Below, in pieces: positions 43,424-52,849 of a stretch of DNA of 64,000 nt (position 1 is the stretch's first letter; every line of letters begins with the position of its first letter). The DNA comes from Fibrobacter intestinalis. GTDB lineage: Bacteria > Fibrobacterota > Fibrobacteria > Fibrobacterales > Fibrobacteraceae. The stretch covers positions 1 through 64,000 of the forward strand of contig NZ_FUWU01000004.1 in the NCBI RefSeq assembly GCF_900167415.1. The letters are read 5' to 3'. The translations under genes and the position numbers were made by a program. The notes beneath the pieces were generated by a model, which saw only the letters and a program-made list of their open reading frames with translations, had not been told where the DNA came from and made no database searches.

Positions 43424-44148
43424 CGTCCCAATTCCAAGCGTTCTATTAAAAACATAGGCAATCCGGCATCGCGCATCACTCTTTGCGTTTCCCCAATATC
43501 ATAATCCAAGCGCACCAACTGTACGCTGTGCTTTTCGGAATCAAACAGGCAATAACTCGCCCGGGAATCCCTGTCGCGAGGCTGCCCGACGCTGCCGACA
43601 TTCATCAGCAAGCGCTCGCTCGGTTCCAAAACATAGGAACCCGTTTCAATCACTTTCGGAATTTCTTCTTCTTTCATCGCCACAATCACCGGGCTGTGCG
43701 TATGCCCGACAAAGCAATGCGTTTCGCCAAAATGATCAAAGGCATCCAGCGCGTCTTCCAAATCCGTGACATAAATCCAGTCCGCAGGCGACATCGGCGA
43801 AGCGTGTACAAAGCAGATATCGTTTTCTTCATACATATAGGGCAGCGAACGCAGATACTGTTTGGATTCTTCTGAAAGAGCTTTTTGCGTCCATTCAATC
43901 GCCGTCTTCGCATACGGGTTAAATCCCACATCGGAATCCCACTTGATAGCAACGCTGTCGTGATTTCCCAAAATGCAAACATCCGCATTTTCCTTGACCA
44001 AAGCGACGCATTCGTTGGGACTTGCCCCATAACCAACAATGTCTCCCAGGCAAACACGACGCTCCACGCCATGTTCCCGCATCGATTCCAAAACCACTTC
44101 AAGCGCAGGCAAATTGGCGTGAATGTCCGAATAGATCCCGTATAGCAT
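43420..44148 (-). CDS. Metallophosphoesterase (YfcE/MPP-like)
   Basis: This 242-aa phosphoesterase starts at MLYGIYSDIHANLPAL. The upstream extension of the frame crosses the divergent promoter and is not real. The calcineurin-like motifs are in order: SDIHAN, GDIVGYG, GNHDSVA and GHTHSP, with a GSVGQPRD. Members act on phosphodiesters; this subgroup (ICC/DUF2436-like) is broadly distributed and of unclear substrate. It is first of the rlmH operon and divergent from slyD. Confidence 0.88.
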   Translation of the reverse strand: MLYGIYSDIHANLPALEVVLESMREHGVERRVCLGDIVGYGASPNECVALVKENADVCILGNHDSVAIKWDSDVGFNPYAKTAIEWTQKALSEESKQYLRSLPYMYEENDICFVHASPMSPADWIYVTDLEDALDAFDHFGETHCFVGHTHSPVIVAMKEEEIPKVIETGSYVLEPSERLLMNVGSVGQPRDRDSRASYCLFDSEKHSVQLVRLDYDIGETQRVMRDAGLPMFLIERLELGR

Positions 44149-44156
44149 AAAAATCA

Positions 44157-44173
44157 ATATAGCTTTTCTATAT
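44157..44173. promoter_or_regulatory. Inverted repeat between divergent genes
   Basis: ATATAG-CTTTT-CTATAT is a perfect 6-bp inverted repeat. It sits in the 31-bp gap between the starts of the phosphoesterase (minus) and slyD-like (plus) genes. It may be an operator, or back-to-back -10 elements. Confidence 0.35.
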
Positions 44174-44179
44174 TTAATC

Positions 44180-44797
44180 ATGATGGAAACGATCAAGAAA
44201 AACAAAAAGGTCAGCATCAGCTACTACCTAAAAGACGAAAACGGCGCCATTATCGAAGAAGTACCCGAAAATTTTCCTTTTGTTTATATGCACGGTTGCG
44301 ACAGCGTTATCGAAGGACTTGAAGAAGCGCTGGACGGACATTCCGTCGGCGACCACATCATTGCCCACGTCCCCTACACCAAGGGTTATGGCGCTTACCG
44401 CAAAGAACTGATCATCAAAGTCCCCAAAGAAGAACTCAAAAACATCGGAGAACTCTGGCTGGGCATGGAATTGGAAATGGTCCGCGACACCGACTCCACC
44501 GAATTTTCCATTCCCGAGGATCCCCGCGAAATTTACAACAAAAACGACAACTTCGACGAACCGGATATTTTTGTCATACGAGAGATTCAAAAAAATACAG
44601 TCACCCTCGATGGCAACCATCCCTTTGCAGGAAAAGATTTGACATTTGAAGTGGACATCATTGACATTGCCGAACCGTCCATCACCGAACTGGAAACGGG
44701 CATTCCCGACGAATACGAAGAAGATGATGACGATTTCGACAGCGACGAGGATTTTCCAGAAGACGAACAAAACAACTTTGGGAGGCATTGGCGCTAA
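44180..44797 (+). CDS. slyD: FKBP-type peptidyl-prolyl isomerase (SlyD-like)
   Basis: This 205-aa protein has the FKBP fold split by an insert-in-flap domain, as in SlyD: VSISYYLKDENGAIIEE, GCDSVIEGLEEALDGHSVGD, then the flap and NHPFAGKDLTFEV. The conserved NHPLAG motif has Phe for Leu. Instead of the His-rich metal-binding tail of E. coli SlyD it ends in a very acidic stretch of about 25 residues (EEDDDDFDSDEDFPED). It is a prolyl isomerase and chaperone. It overlaps rpiA by one base (TAATG). Confidence 0.87.
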   Translation: MMETIKKNKKVSISYYLKDENGAIIEEVPENFPFVYMHGCDSVIEGLEEALDGHSVGDHIIAHVPYTKGYGAYRKELIIKVPKEELKNIGELWLGMELEMVRDTDSTEFSIPEDPREIYNKNDNFDEPDIFVIREIQKNTVTLDGNHPFAGKDLTFEVDIIDIAEPSITELETGIPDEYEEDDDDFDSDEDFPEDEQNNFGRHWR

Positions 44798-45483
44798 TGG
44801 CGGACCTGAACGAACTCAAAAAAAACGCGGGAATTCTTGCGGCAAACAAAATTGAATCCGGCATGACCGTCGGACTTGGAACCGGCAGCACCGCAGCCTA
44901 CATGGTCGCCCGATTGGGAGAGCGCATCCAGACGGAAGGATTAAAAATCCAGGCTGTCAGCACCAGTTGGAGTACAACCATTCAATGTCGCCAGTTGGGC
45001 ATTCCCCTTATGGATTTGGGAGACGCGGAACATCTGGACATCGCTATCGACGGTGCCGACGAAATCGACCCTCAAAAGAATTTGATTAAAGGCCGTGGAG
45101 CGGCGCATCTACTTGAAAAAATCGTCGCTTCCATGGCGGACAATTATATCATCATCGCCGACGATGGGAAAAAAGTCAAGCAACTGGGCGAAAAATTTGC
45201 CGTTCCTCTGGAAATTCTGCCCAACGCCATCGCTTCCGTTACATACAAAGTCCACAAATTAGGAGCCGATCTCCAGATTCGGATGGGAGCCCCCGGCAAA
45301 GACGGGCCCGTCATCAGCGATTCGGGCAATCTCATCGCCGACGCCAGATTCGGAACCATCAACGACCCGGAAAAACTCGACTCGGAATTAAACAAAATAC
45401 CCGGGCTGCTTGGCCACGGGCTGTTTATCGGCATGGCGAACAAAGTTATCCTTGCTACGCCAAACGGTATTGAAGAATTTTAG
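44797..45483 (+). CDS. rpiA: Ribose-5-phosphate isomerase A
   Basis: RpiA interconverts ribose 5-phosphate and ribulose 5-phosphate in the pentose phosphate pathway. I start at MADLNELKKNAG (228 aa), with a GGAGG 11 nt upstream inside slyD. A TTG nine bases earlier is less likely. Signature blocks are GLGTGSTAAYM, DIAIDGADEIDPQKNLIKGRGAAHLLEK and the HGLFIGMA end. Confidence 0.96.
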   Translation: MADLNELKKNAGILAANKIESGMTVGLGTGSTAAYMVARLGERIQTEGLKIQAVSTSWSTTIQCRQLGIPLMDLGDAEHLDIAIDGADEIDPQKNLIKGRGAAHLLEKIVASMADNYIIIADDGKKVKQLGEKFAVPLEILPNAIASVTYKVHKLGADLQIRMGAPGKDGPVISDSGNLIADARFGTINDPEKLDSELNKIPGLLGHGLFIGMANKVILATPNGIEEF

Positions 45484-45551
45484 TATGCAGATTTTAACTT
45501 TACATCAATTGCATTGGCGATGAAAACTCGCGCCATAATTAGGAGAATACA

Positions 45552-47293
45552 ATGATCAAAAAGATCTATTTGATTCTAAGTCTTATCGGAGCGACAATGT
45601 CATACGCATTGTCTCCAGCAGCCGCAGAGAAGAAATGTTTTGCAACAGGAGCTGTCAATTTTGCTCAAAAAACGAAAGACAAAGTTGTTTTATACGGCAA
45701 TGCAAAAAATCCCAAAATTGCTTTTGTGAAATATAAGGTCAAAAATAATCCGGGCATAAAAATTGCGGGGGGGGATATCCTGACGATTCTTTTTATCTGA
45801 TCGACCTGCCCAAAGAACTTTTAGACCTATTTTCTATACGTTCTTGGAACGATTTCCTTTGCGGAGACTTTTTTCCATTTGCATTTCCCAACGTAAACGA
45901 TCTAACTTCAATAGAAACAAAAGACGGAATTACATCCGTTACGTACAATGAAAAATTTTATGCGTTCACGGCAATACCCGACGATGCATTCATAGTTCAA
46001 ACCGCCATCGATTCTTTTTCTATTTCTATTCCTGGAAATCTCAATTACAACAACGAGTATCCGATCAGCAAAATTTATCCCAACAGCTATGTTGATAGCT
46101 TTGAACTTTCTCTTGTTCAAAACAATGAAGTGTTAACGGGTTGGATTGACGCAATTCTTCAATTGTCCAAAATAAAAGATTTTGAAAAAAGGAGAGAAAT
46201 TTTAAATGAACTCAAATCACAAGACTTAGCTTCTTTAATCGACGACGTTGAAGAATTTAACAAGGCTTTAGAAGAATTCGATTATTCTAAAGAGACTTCA
46301 CAAAACAACGACATTTATAAAACCATCCACGAATACTTGGAAACGATGGATGAAAAATTCAGTCATACCAAAGCATTCATGACTCCAACTTCACAAACAT
46401 TCGCAGAAGCGATACACATTCTTTATCGAGATTTTGAAAAAGAAACAAGACTCTATTTGAAAAAACTCAAGACAACCAAAAATAAAAAAACCGAAGAGAA
46501 TTTGGCGGAATATTCAAAGCAAACATTAGAAAAAGCAATTCTAACGATCCAAAGAGGAATTGACCAGTTAGGACAATCCCCAAACCGTTCCGATCGACAA
46601 ATCGGCTTTTTACTAAACGATTATGAAACGAAATTCAGCGAATATCTTGAGAAGATCAATTCAGGAAACCACGGTCCCTTAAAACTCATCAATACAGCTT
46701 TAGCTAAAATCCTAGCAACAGAATCTTACGTACTAGACCTCAGCGGAACAGGAATTACGTTCAAAAGAAATAAAATTGCAAAAGAGAACGGAAATGAACA
46801 AATTGATCTCGACGATTTAACTTCGATAATTTTATACGGAGGTATTAATCTTAAAGATGGAAAAGATTACAGTCTTTTAGTCAGGGCACAAACTGAATAC
46901 GCAGAAAGACTTAACAGAATAATTTTCGATAAAGATTCAAAAGTACTTCTATGGAGTTTGGTCGGTACAGGATATTTCCGCAGCAATTACCTGCCTCCTA
47001 TCCAAGTCATCTACAGCGGAGATGCAAATCAATTCCATCTTTTTGGCGAAAATTCCGACTTGCTTAATGAAACTCAGTTTCCGGCTTCTAAACAATTATC
47101 ATCCTCCGAGGGACTTATTCTCCGAGAAAAGCTCAAGTGCGTTTTTCAAGCTCTAAATGGAGATATGGCTCAATTTAAAAAACTCGCCGCAGCACGGAAA
47201 TCATCTATAGGGTCAGGAACTCTTATAGAAAAGAATAAATCATTTGAATCTCTTTCTTGCTCCGATGGGAAAATCACTAATCCTCAGCAATGA
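45552..47293 (+). pseudogene. Secreted protein frameshifted at a G8 tract (possible phase-variable gene)
   Basis: A good ribosome site (AGGAG) and a signal peptide (MIKKIYLILSLIGATMSYA, cleavage near ALS-PAAA) begin a frame that hits eight G at 45767-45774 and stops at 45800. From 45782 another frame is open without a stop or a normal start codon up to 47293. One extra G would join them into a single protein of about 580 aa. The mature part is unrecognised: an N-terminal beta-rich region, a Lys/Glu-rich helical middle (about 200-400) and a C-terminal region ending in a Cys/Ser-rich stretch. As written it is off. Whether this is phase variation, decay or a sequencing error cannot be decided here. 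Confidence 0.75.
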
Positions 47294-47544
47294 ACCAGAA
47301 AGCAACTCAATTTTCAGAAATAAACAATCGTATGCCAAAGATAAACGTCCGATTTCTGATCCTTCAAATTGTAGGAAACGCATAAAACCCACGCATTTTT
47401 TCTGCCGAATGTTTGTCTGAAACAAATTCACAAGAAATCGTCTGCCTCAAAATTCCGAGATCAGACTAATTTCATCTATGAACCTTTAAACGGCAAAGCA
47501 ATCGACAGATGCTGCTGGTTGCTCCATTCAAAACAAAAATTTAA

Positions 47545-48015
47545 TCAGGCAAGTGCTTCTTTGACGAGTTCGCTCAAACGGCGACCGTCAAAACGGCCTT
47601 TCGCCTTGGGAGAAAGCTCCTTCATCACCTTGCCCATATCTTTAGGACCTTGCGCTCCGACCTGCGCTTTAATTTCTGCAATCAAGGTTTTGACTTCTTC
47701 TTCCGTCAGCTGCTGCGGCAGATATTTCTGATAAACGGCAAGAGTCTTTTCCTCTTCCTGCGCATTTTGTTCGCGCCCGCCTTTACGGAGCATTTCAATG
47801 GATTCGTTTCTCTGTTTGATGCTCTTGGAGAGCACATCCAGAACCGTTTCATCCGTGATTTCTTTTTGCGCGTTGATCGCTACATTCTTAATGTCGGAAT
47901 GCAGAGTGCGCAAAACCTCCAAAGTCATCGTGTCGTGCGCTTTCATCGCAGCTTTGATGTCAGCGAGAATTTGCTGAAGGAGCGGACTTTCCGCTTTAAC
48001 CAACGAATCGGCCAT
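47545..48015 (-). CDS. yqeY: GatB/YqeY domain protein
   Basis: This 156-aa helical protein of the YqeY family (the tail domain of GatB) shows LEVLRTLHSDIKN, a SIKQRNESIEMLRKGGRE helix and GKVMKELSPKAKGRFDG near the end. It is commonly next to rpsU, as here, and is thought to bind tRNA. Its exact role is not known. Confidence 0.93.
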   Translation of the reverse strand: MADSLVKAESPLLQQILADIKAAMKAHDTMTLEVLRTLHSDIKNVAINAQKEITDETVLDVLSKSIKQRNESIEMLRKGGREQNAQEEEKTLAVYQKYLPQQLTEEEVKTLIAEIKAQVGAQGPKDMGKVMKELSPKAKGRFDGRRLSELVKEALA

Positions 48016-48100
48016 AATTATTCCTTTTTCCCAAACGGGATGTTGTTGTCACAAAATGAAAGAGTTTATGAAAAAAATCAAATTTTCACCGGAAACGCCA

Positions 48101-48125
48101 AAAAGGAAAGCGGCAACCGCTTTCC
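48101..48125 (-). terminator. Terminator of rpsU
   Basis: A perfect 9-bp stem GGAAAGCGG/CCGCTTTCC with a 3-nt loop is followed by TTTTT on the minus strand, 20 nt after the rpsU stop. Confidence 0.75.
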
Positions 48126-48146
48126 CAAAATCTTTATATTAAAGAA

Positions 48147-48356
48147 TTAGTACAGACGCTTGCGGTTCGCTTCAGCAAGTTCTTTGAGGCGCTTGCGACG
48201 AGCGGAAGTTTCAATGCGCTTTCTTTCTTCAGACGGCTTTTCGTAGCGCTGGCGCTTCTTGACATCGGAAATAATTCCGTTCTTTTCGCAAGACTTGGTA
48301 AAACGCTTGAGAGCGCGTTCAAAAGGTTCATTGGGCTTTACTACAACACCGATCAT
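48147..48356 (-). CDS. rpsU: 30S ribosomal protein S21
   Basis: S21 is a small basic 30S protein near the anti-Shine-Dalgarno end of 16S rRNA. I start at MIGVVVKPNEPFERAL (69 aa). The upstream part of the open frame has no S21 character. The RFTKSCEKNGI and RRKRLKELAEANRKR segments are typical. It has its own terminator and lies upstream of yqeY. Confidence 0.96.
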   Translation of the reverse strand: MIGVVVKPNEPFERALKRFTKSCEKNGIISDVKKRQRYEKPSEERKRIETSARRKRLKELAEANRKRLY

Positions 48357-48561
48357 TCGATTCCTCGAGTTGAAAAAATTAAAATTCACCCCAAATATAT
48401 TTAAAAGGCCTTGCCCCGTCAAGGGGAAGAGGTCTTTCCGCGCCACATCCTCGGCGTTTCCCATTTTTTTCGCGGTTAAACAAGCTCACAACTTGCGCCA
48501 TTACAAAGACTTATGTATATTTTGTTCAACAGGATCTTGGGATCTTGTTATAGGAGAGAGA

Positions 48562-49380
48562 ATGGCAAATCTTCATAAAATTTCCTCTTTTGCTTGTTCC
48601 GCTATCATGGGACTGATGCTCATCGCTTGTGGCAACGAAGAGGACGAAATCGTTCCCGAAATCAAAATGCCCCCAAAAGCAGAAGCGCCCGCTCCTGCAA
48701 CGGATTCCGCGCAAAAATCCGAGATGCCCGTTTTGCAATCCATTGAATCTCTTTCCGCGAACTCCTCTACCGAAGGCAATTCTTCCATCGCCAAAAGCGA
48801 CATCCAGCCGGGAACCGAAGGGGCGGTCGTCATCCAGGTGAGCATTCAGCCGTCGAAAAGCGCCGCCAAAAACGTCTTAAAAAAATTGGAAGAAAAAGGA
48901 ATTAAAGGCTATCTCGCGCAAGTCGAAAATCCGGGGGAACTCGAAGGTTCCTATTTCCGGGTTCGCATCGGCTATTTCAAAAAAATCGAAGAGGCCAAGG
49001 CCTATGGAAAATCGGCGTTAGAACCTCTGGGCTTTGCCTGGTGGGTGGACAATAAAGCCAACGACACGGTCGGCTCGCCAGAGTCCGGAGAATCCACGGG
49101 TTCTTACAGCAACTCGGATTCCTACAACACCTCCGGCTCCTACACCAGCTCGACCCCGATGGAACCAGAACCTCCCGCCGCCAGCGAAAGCGTTTCCACA
49201 ACACCAGAACCGGAACCGACCGTTTCGGAACCTGCACCGGTTGTCCAGGAAAGCGAAGCACCCGCCGAAGTCTCTCAACCGGCGGAACAACCGGAATCCG
49301 CACCAGCTGTCCCCGAAGAACCGGCCCCCGCCCCGGCGGCTCCTGCGACCTCTGAAGACGTTTACGACGACTGGGAATAG
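48562..49380 (+). CDS. SPOR-domain lipoprotein
   Basis: This 272-aa lipoprotein starts at ATG 48562, after TAGGAGAG. The signal ends in a lipobox (MLIAC, Cys near residue 22). After a linker, a SPOR domain (about 90-160: VVIQVSIQPSKSAAKNVL, SYFRVRIGYFKKIEEAKAY) should bind denuded glycan strands at the division septum. The last about 100 residues are a Ser/Thr/Pro/Glu-rich, low-complexity tail with repeated PEPE and PAP units, likely unstructured. rimO follows 3 nt later. Confidence 0.87.
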   Translation: MANLHKISSFACSAIMGLMLIACGNEEDEIVPEIKMPPKAEAPAPATDSAQKSEMPVLQSIESLSANSSTEGNSSIAKSDIQPGTEGAVVIQVSIQPSKSAAKNVLKKLEEKGIKGYLAQVENPGELEGSYFRVRIGYFKKIEEAKAYGKSALEPLGFAWWVDNKANDTVGSPESGESTGSYSNSDSYNTSGSYTSSTPMEPEPPAASESVSTTPEPEPTVSEPAPVVQESEAPAEVSQPAEQPESAPAVPEEPAPAPAAPATSEDVYDDWE

Positions 49381-49383
49381 CCC

Positions 49384-50697
49384 TTGAAACACCCTCGAAT
49401 TTTTACCGCCCAACTTGGATGCGCCAAAAATCAAGTCGATGCGGAACATCTTTTGACCGAACTTTACTCTGCCGGATTCGCATCGGTCTCTTCCCCCGAA
49501 AAGGCGGACTACATTCTCATCAATACCTGCGGATTCATCGAAGCGGCCAAAGAAGAATCCATCAATGCGATTCTCTCCTTTATCCAAATCAAAAAAACTT
49601 CGCAAAAACTGATTGTCTCCGGTTGCCTTTCTGGACGCTATAAAGAAGAACTGCCCAAAGAAATGCCCGAAGTCGATTACTGGCTCGGCACTTATGAACC
49701 GGGAAAAATTTTACAGGTTTTAGGCTTGGGCGAAAAATCCAGTGGCACAGAAAACATCCGTCGCTTGAATCTGGGCGAATTTCCGCATCACGCCTATCTG
49801 AAAATCGCCGAAGGCTGCGATCGCCGTTGCGCATTTTGCGCGATTCCCAACATCCGCGGCAAACAGATTTCCTTTTCCATCGAAAGCATCGTCGAAGAAG
49901 CCAAGCAGCTCGAAGAACAAGGAGTCAAAGAGCTGACCCTTATCGCCCAGGACACCACTTTCTACGGGCACGAACAGGGAAACAAAGGTCCCAATCTCGT
50001 CAAGCTTTTGAAAGCGATTCTGCGGGAAACGAACATTCCCTGGATTCGGACGCTTTACTGGTATCCGCAATTTATCGATGACGAGCTGCTCGATCTGATG
50101 GCCAAAGAACCGCGGCTTTGCAAATACATCGATATGCCGATTCAGCATGCGAACGACAATGTTTTAAAGCGGATGCGACGCCACTATACGCAAAAAACGT
50201 TGCGGGAAATGCTGCAAAAAATGCGGGATAAAATTCCGGGTGTCACATTACGCACAACAGTGCTTGTCGGATTTCCCGGAGAGACTCAAGAAGATTTTGA
50301 AGAGCTGATGGATTTAATCCAGAACGTGCGCTTTGAACATCTGGGCGGTTTTGTTTTCAGCCCCGAAGAAGGAACGCCCGCGATGAAACTGGAAGACGCT
50401 CTCGTTCCCGAAGATCTGGCAAGAGCGCGCCTGGACGCCATCAACGACATTCAGGAAGAAATCTCCCTTGAAGCAAACGAAGCTCTCATCGGCACGGAAG
50501 TTCCCGTCCTTATCGATGAAGTCGCCGAAGAAAGCGACTACCATTTTATCGGACGCACCGAAGGCAATTCCTTGGATGCCGACGACATTGTAAAAATCGT
50601 GGAAGGCGACGCAACTCCCGGCGAATTTTATCTGGTGAAAATCGTGGACGCGGAACCGCATGAACTCATTGGAAAAATCGTAGCGAAAATAGAATAA
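49384..50697 (+). CDS. rimO: Ribosomal protein S12 methylthiotransferase
   Basis: RimO adds a methylthio group to Asp88 of ribosomal protein S12. The 437-aa radical-SAM protein has an MTTase domain with conserved Cys (LGCAKNQVDAE, NTCGFIEAAKEE, SGCLSGRY), the SAM Cys motif CDRRCAFCAIP near residue 142-152, and a C-terminal TRAM domain. The start is TTG 49384, 3 nt after the SPOR gene stop; the MKHPRIFTAQLGC beginning matches the family. Confidence 0.96.
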   Translation: MKHPRIFTAQLGCAKNQVDAEHLLTELYSAGFASVSSPEKADYILINTCGFIEAAKEESINAILSFIQIKKTSQKLIVSGCLSGRYKEELPKEMPEVDYWLGTYEPGKILQVLGLGEKSSGTENIRRLNLGEFPHHAYLKIAEGCDRRCAFCAIPNIRGKQISFSIESIVEEAKQLEEQGVKELTLIAQDTTFYGHEQGNKGPNLVKLLKAILRETNIPWIRTLYWYPQFIDDELLDLMAKEPRLCKYIDMPIQHANDNVLKRMRRHYTQKTLREMLQKMRDKIPGVTLRTTVLVGFPGETQEDFEELMDLIQNVRFEHLGGFVFSPEEGTPAMKLEDALVPEDLARARLDAINDIQEEISLEANEALIGTEVPVLIDEVAEESDYHFIGRTEGNSLDADDIVKIVEGDATPGEFYLVKIVDAEPHELIGKIVAKIE

Positions 50698-50786
50698 GGA
50701 TTCTGTTTGAACATTCCTTGCGACTTAATGGACTGTGCGAGCAACTTTTCAAGGCCGCAGTTCAAGATAAAATCTTTTTGAAACAG

Positions 50787-50812
50787 AAAACGCACCGAAA
50801 ACGGTGCGTTTT
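50787..50812. terminator. Bidirectional terminator between rimO and tRNA-Arg
   Basis: The palindrome AAAACGCACCG-AAAA-CGGTGCGTTTT has A/T flanks on both sides, so it can end both the plus-strand rimO transcript and the minus-strand tRNA. Confidence 0.85.
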
Positions 50813-50816
50813 TCAG

Positions 50817-50890
50817 TGCCCACGACGAGAGTCGAACTCGTGACCTTCAGTTTCGGAAACTGACACTCTATCCAATTGAGCTACGCGGAC
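50817..50890 (-). tRNA. tRNA-Arg (anticodon CCG)
   Basis: This 74-nt cloverleaf is on the minus strand. The acceptor stem GTCCGCG pairs with CGTGGGC (with G-U pairs), and the D-arm holds AGCTCAATTGGATAGAG. The anticodon stem TCAGT/ACTGA encloses the loop TTCCGAA (anticodon CCG). The T-arm has GTTCGAC, and the discriminator base is A. CCA is not encoded; the next bases are CTG. It reads CGG arginine codons. Confidence 0.93.
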
Positions 50891-50985
50891 AGGATGAGAA
50901 GAATATAGTCTTTTTTTTGATTTTTGTCTTTGGATTTTTTCAAAACGGCAAAAGAAGAACTCGATTCACGCCCATCAAACACTTC

Positions 50986-52299
50986 CTAAAGAAAAGACGG
51001 ATCGATGGTCGGCTCGTAACCCGTAACGATTTCGCTTTTAGGAACGTACGTTTCACCGCGTTTTTCCGCATCCCGGCGTTCTTTCTTTTCCCGCTTTTCC
51101 GCTTCAATCGCTTTGCGCTTTTTACGGCGTTCCTTTTTGATTTCCAGACGTTCCGCCCGTGTCAAACGCTCCTTAACGGGTTCTTCCTCGTAAGGATATT
51201 CTTCCTCGTCTTCAACAATCTCTTCTTCCAAATACGGATTATTGATTTCCGTTTCGGCAAAATCACGGAAGCTCGTATCTTCGTCAAAAGTCGGCGCCGA
51301 CTGCAAGCACTCTTTTTCCAAAAATTGGACAGCCTCTGCAAAAGGCTTTTCCAAAGGAACCGAAAAGGTCATCTTCTTTCGCGTGCGCGGATGCGAAAAT
51401 GTGATTTCAACGGCTTGCAACAACTGGGCTGGAGCCATTTTCAATAAGATCTCCGCGGTGCTGTGATAAAGCGGCGGCACTCGGGAAAGAGAACTTTCCC
51501 GACCATCATAGACCGGATCGCCAACAATCGGATGTCCCGTATAGCGGGAATGCACGCGAATCTGGTGTGTGCGCCCCGTATCGAGTTCGTATTCCATTAA
51601 CGTTGCAATAGCAAAAAACGTCTTCGCTTTATAACGGGTTTTAGCGAACTTTCCATTTTTAACGACAGCCATCCGAATTCTCGACTTGGGATCCCGACCA
51701 ACCGGCAATTCTATTTCCCCCGATAAATCCCGAGGATGCCCCCAAATCAGAGCTTCGTATTTCCGGTGCAGAGTTCGTGTTTCCAGCTGATGCGCCAAGC
51801 TGCGATGCGCCTTGTCATTTTTGGCAACTACCATCAAGCCCGGAGTATCCTTGTCCAGACGATGCACGATGCCTGGACGCAAAGGCCCGTTTACCGAAGA
51901 CAATTTGTCCTTGAAATAATGCAAGAGTCCTGCCGCCAAAGTTCCCGTGGCAGCACCATTTCCCGGATGCACGACAATGCCCCGCGGCTTGAAAATCACG
52001 GCGACATCGTCGTCTTCGTAAACAATATGCAGCGGCATCTTTTCGGGTTTGAGCTCCGACGCTTCTTTCTGCGGCAAAGCGGAAAGGGCGACATGCATTC
52101 CTTCTGTCAGGCGCAAATTCTTTTTGGCCACAGAACCCGCGGCAATGACCTTCCCATCGACAATCAGTTTTTGAATGTCCGTCCTAGAAAAATCTTTGAG
52201 CTTCACCTGCAAAAATTTATCGAGGCGTTCTCCTGCTTCCTTTTCAGCAACTACAAATTTGGGGAATTCAGTTTGGGGATTTTCCGTTTTTTTCGTCAT
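50986..52299 (-). CDS. rluD: Pseudouridine synthase RluD family
   Basis: This protein makes pseudouridines in 23S rRNA helix 69 (family knowledge). I start at MTKKTENPQTEF (437 aa). This start lies within the last codons of lspA, so the genes overlap. An N-terminal S4 domain (ERLDKFLQVKL...DIQKLI) is followed by the catalytic domain with HRLDKDTPGLMVVAK (catalytic Asp) and GRTHQIRVH. An unusual C-terminal extension of about 110 residues is first acidic (EEEIVEDEEEY) and then strongly basic (KKERRKKRKAIEAEKREKK). It looks disordered or RNA-binding. Confidence 0.92.
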   Translation of the reverse strand: MTKKTENPQTEFPKFVVAEKEAGERLDKFLQVKLKDFSRTDIQKLIVDGKVIAAGSVAKKNLRLTEGMHVALSALPQKEASELKPEKMPLHIVYEDDDVAVIFKPRGIVVHPGNGAATGTLAAGLLHYFKDKLSSVNGPLRPGIVHRLDKDTPGLMVVAKNDKAHRSLAHQLETRTLHRKYEALIWGHPRDLSGEIELPVGRDPKSRIRMAVVKNGKFAKTRYKAKTFFAIATLMEYELDTGRTHQIRVHSRYTGHPIVGDPVYDGRESSLSRVPPLYHSTAEILLKMAPAQLLQAVEITFSHPRTRKKMTFSVPLEKPFAEAVQFLEKECLQSAPTFDEDTSFRDFAETEINNPYLEEEIVEDEEEYPYEEEPVKERLTRAERLEIKKERRKKRKAIEAEKREKKERRDAEKRGETYVPKSEIVTGYEPTIDPSFL

Positions 52300-52849
52300 G
52301 GGAACCTTCGGGAACATATCGGATGAATTTATACAAAATCGGAGCAAGAATAATGATTGCCACGCCCACCGTTACACAGCAATCGGCAAAATTAAATGTG
52401 GGCCAGCGCGGCATGATAAAATCGGGGAAATCGCAATCGATAAAATCGACCACTTTTCCGAGTCGCATTCTGTCCGCAAAATTTCCCAAAGCGCCAGACA
52501 TAATCATAGCGATTCCCGTGCGCACCAAAAAATCGCCGGATTTGGCGGAACGGTAAAAATAGACGAGGACAAAAACCGCCACAAGGGAAATGAGCAAAAA
52601 GAAAACCGTCGGCGGAAGAAACGGCAAAATATCCTGCGGCCTGCTGCTGAACGCCGCCCCATAATTATAAGCCAAACGAAATTGCAAAAGATCGCCGATG
52701 ATATGGACCGTGCGACCCAGCGGATTTTCATAAGTCGGAGATAGATAGGCAACCGCCCAAATCTTGGTTGCCTGATCCACAAAAAGCGAAACGAAAATAA
52801 AAGCCAAATGGAATTTCCACGACTGAAGCCATCGAAATTTTTCGTTCAT
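52268..52849 (-). CDS. lspA: Lipoprotein signal peptidase
   Basis: LspA (signal peptidase II) removes signal peptides of prolipoproteins in the inner membrane. I start at MNEKFRWLQSW (193 aa), with a GGAGG nine bases upstream and a TAATG overlap with the previous gene. Four TM helices are visible. The catalytic aspartates are in GNFADRM...GKVVDFID and WPTFNFADCCV. It serves the lipoproteins of this window (SPOR, LptE, Big_5). Confidence 0.95.
   Translation of the reverse strand: MNEKFRWLQSWKFHLAFIFVSLFVDQATKIWAVAYLSPTYENPLGRTVHIIGDLLQFRLAYNYGAAFSSRPQDILPFLPPTVFFLLISLVAVFVLVYFYRSAKSGDFLVRTGIAMIMSGALGNFADRMRLGKVVDFIDCDFPDFIMPRWPTFNFADCCVTVGVAIIILAPILYKFIRYVPEGSHDEKNGKSPN

Noticed and set aside
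46130-47293. Separate 387-aa gene starting at GTG 46130
   Set aside because: The frame is open for another 350 nt upstream, with coding-like sequence that joins the signal-peptide frame across the G8 tract. The GTG is therefore only the first permissible start codon, not a likely real start.
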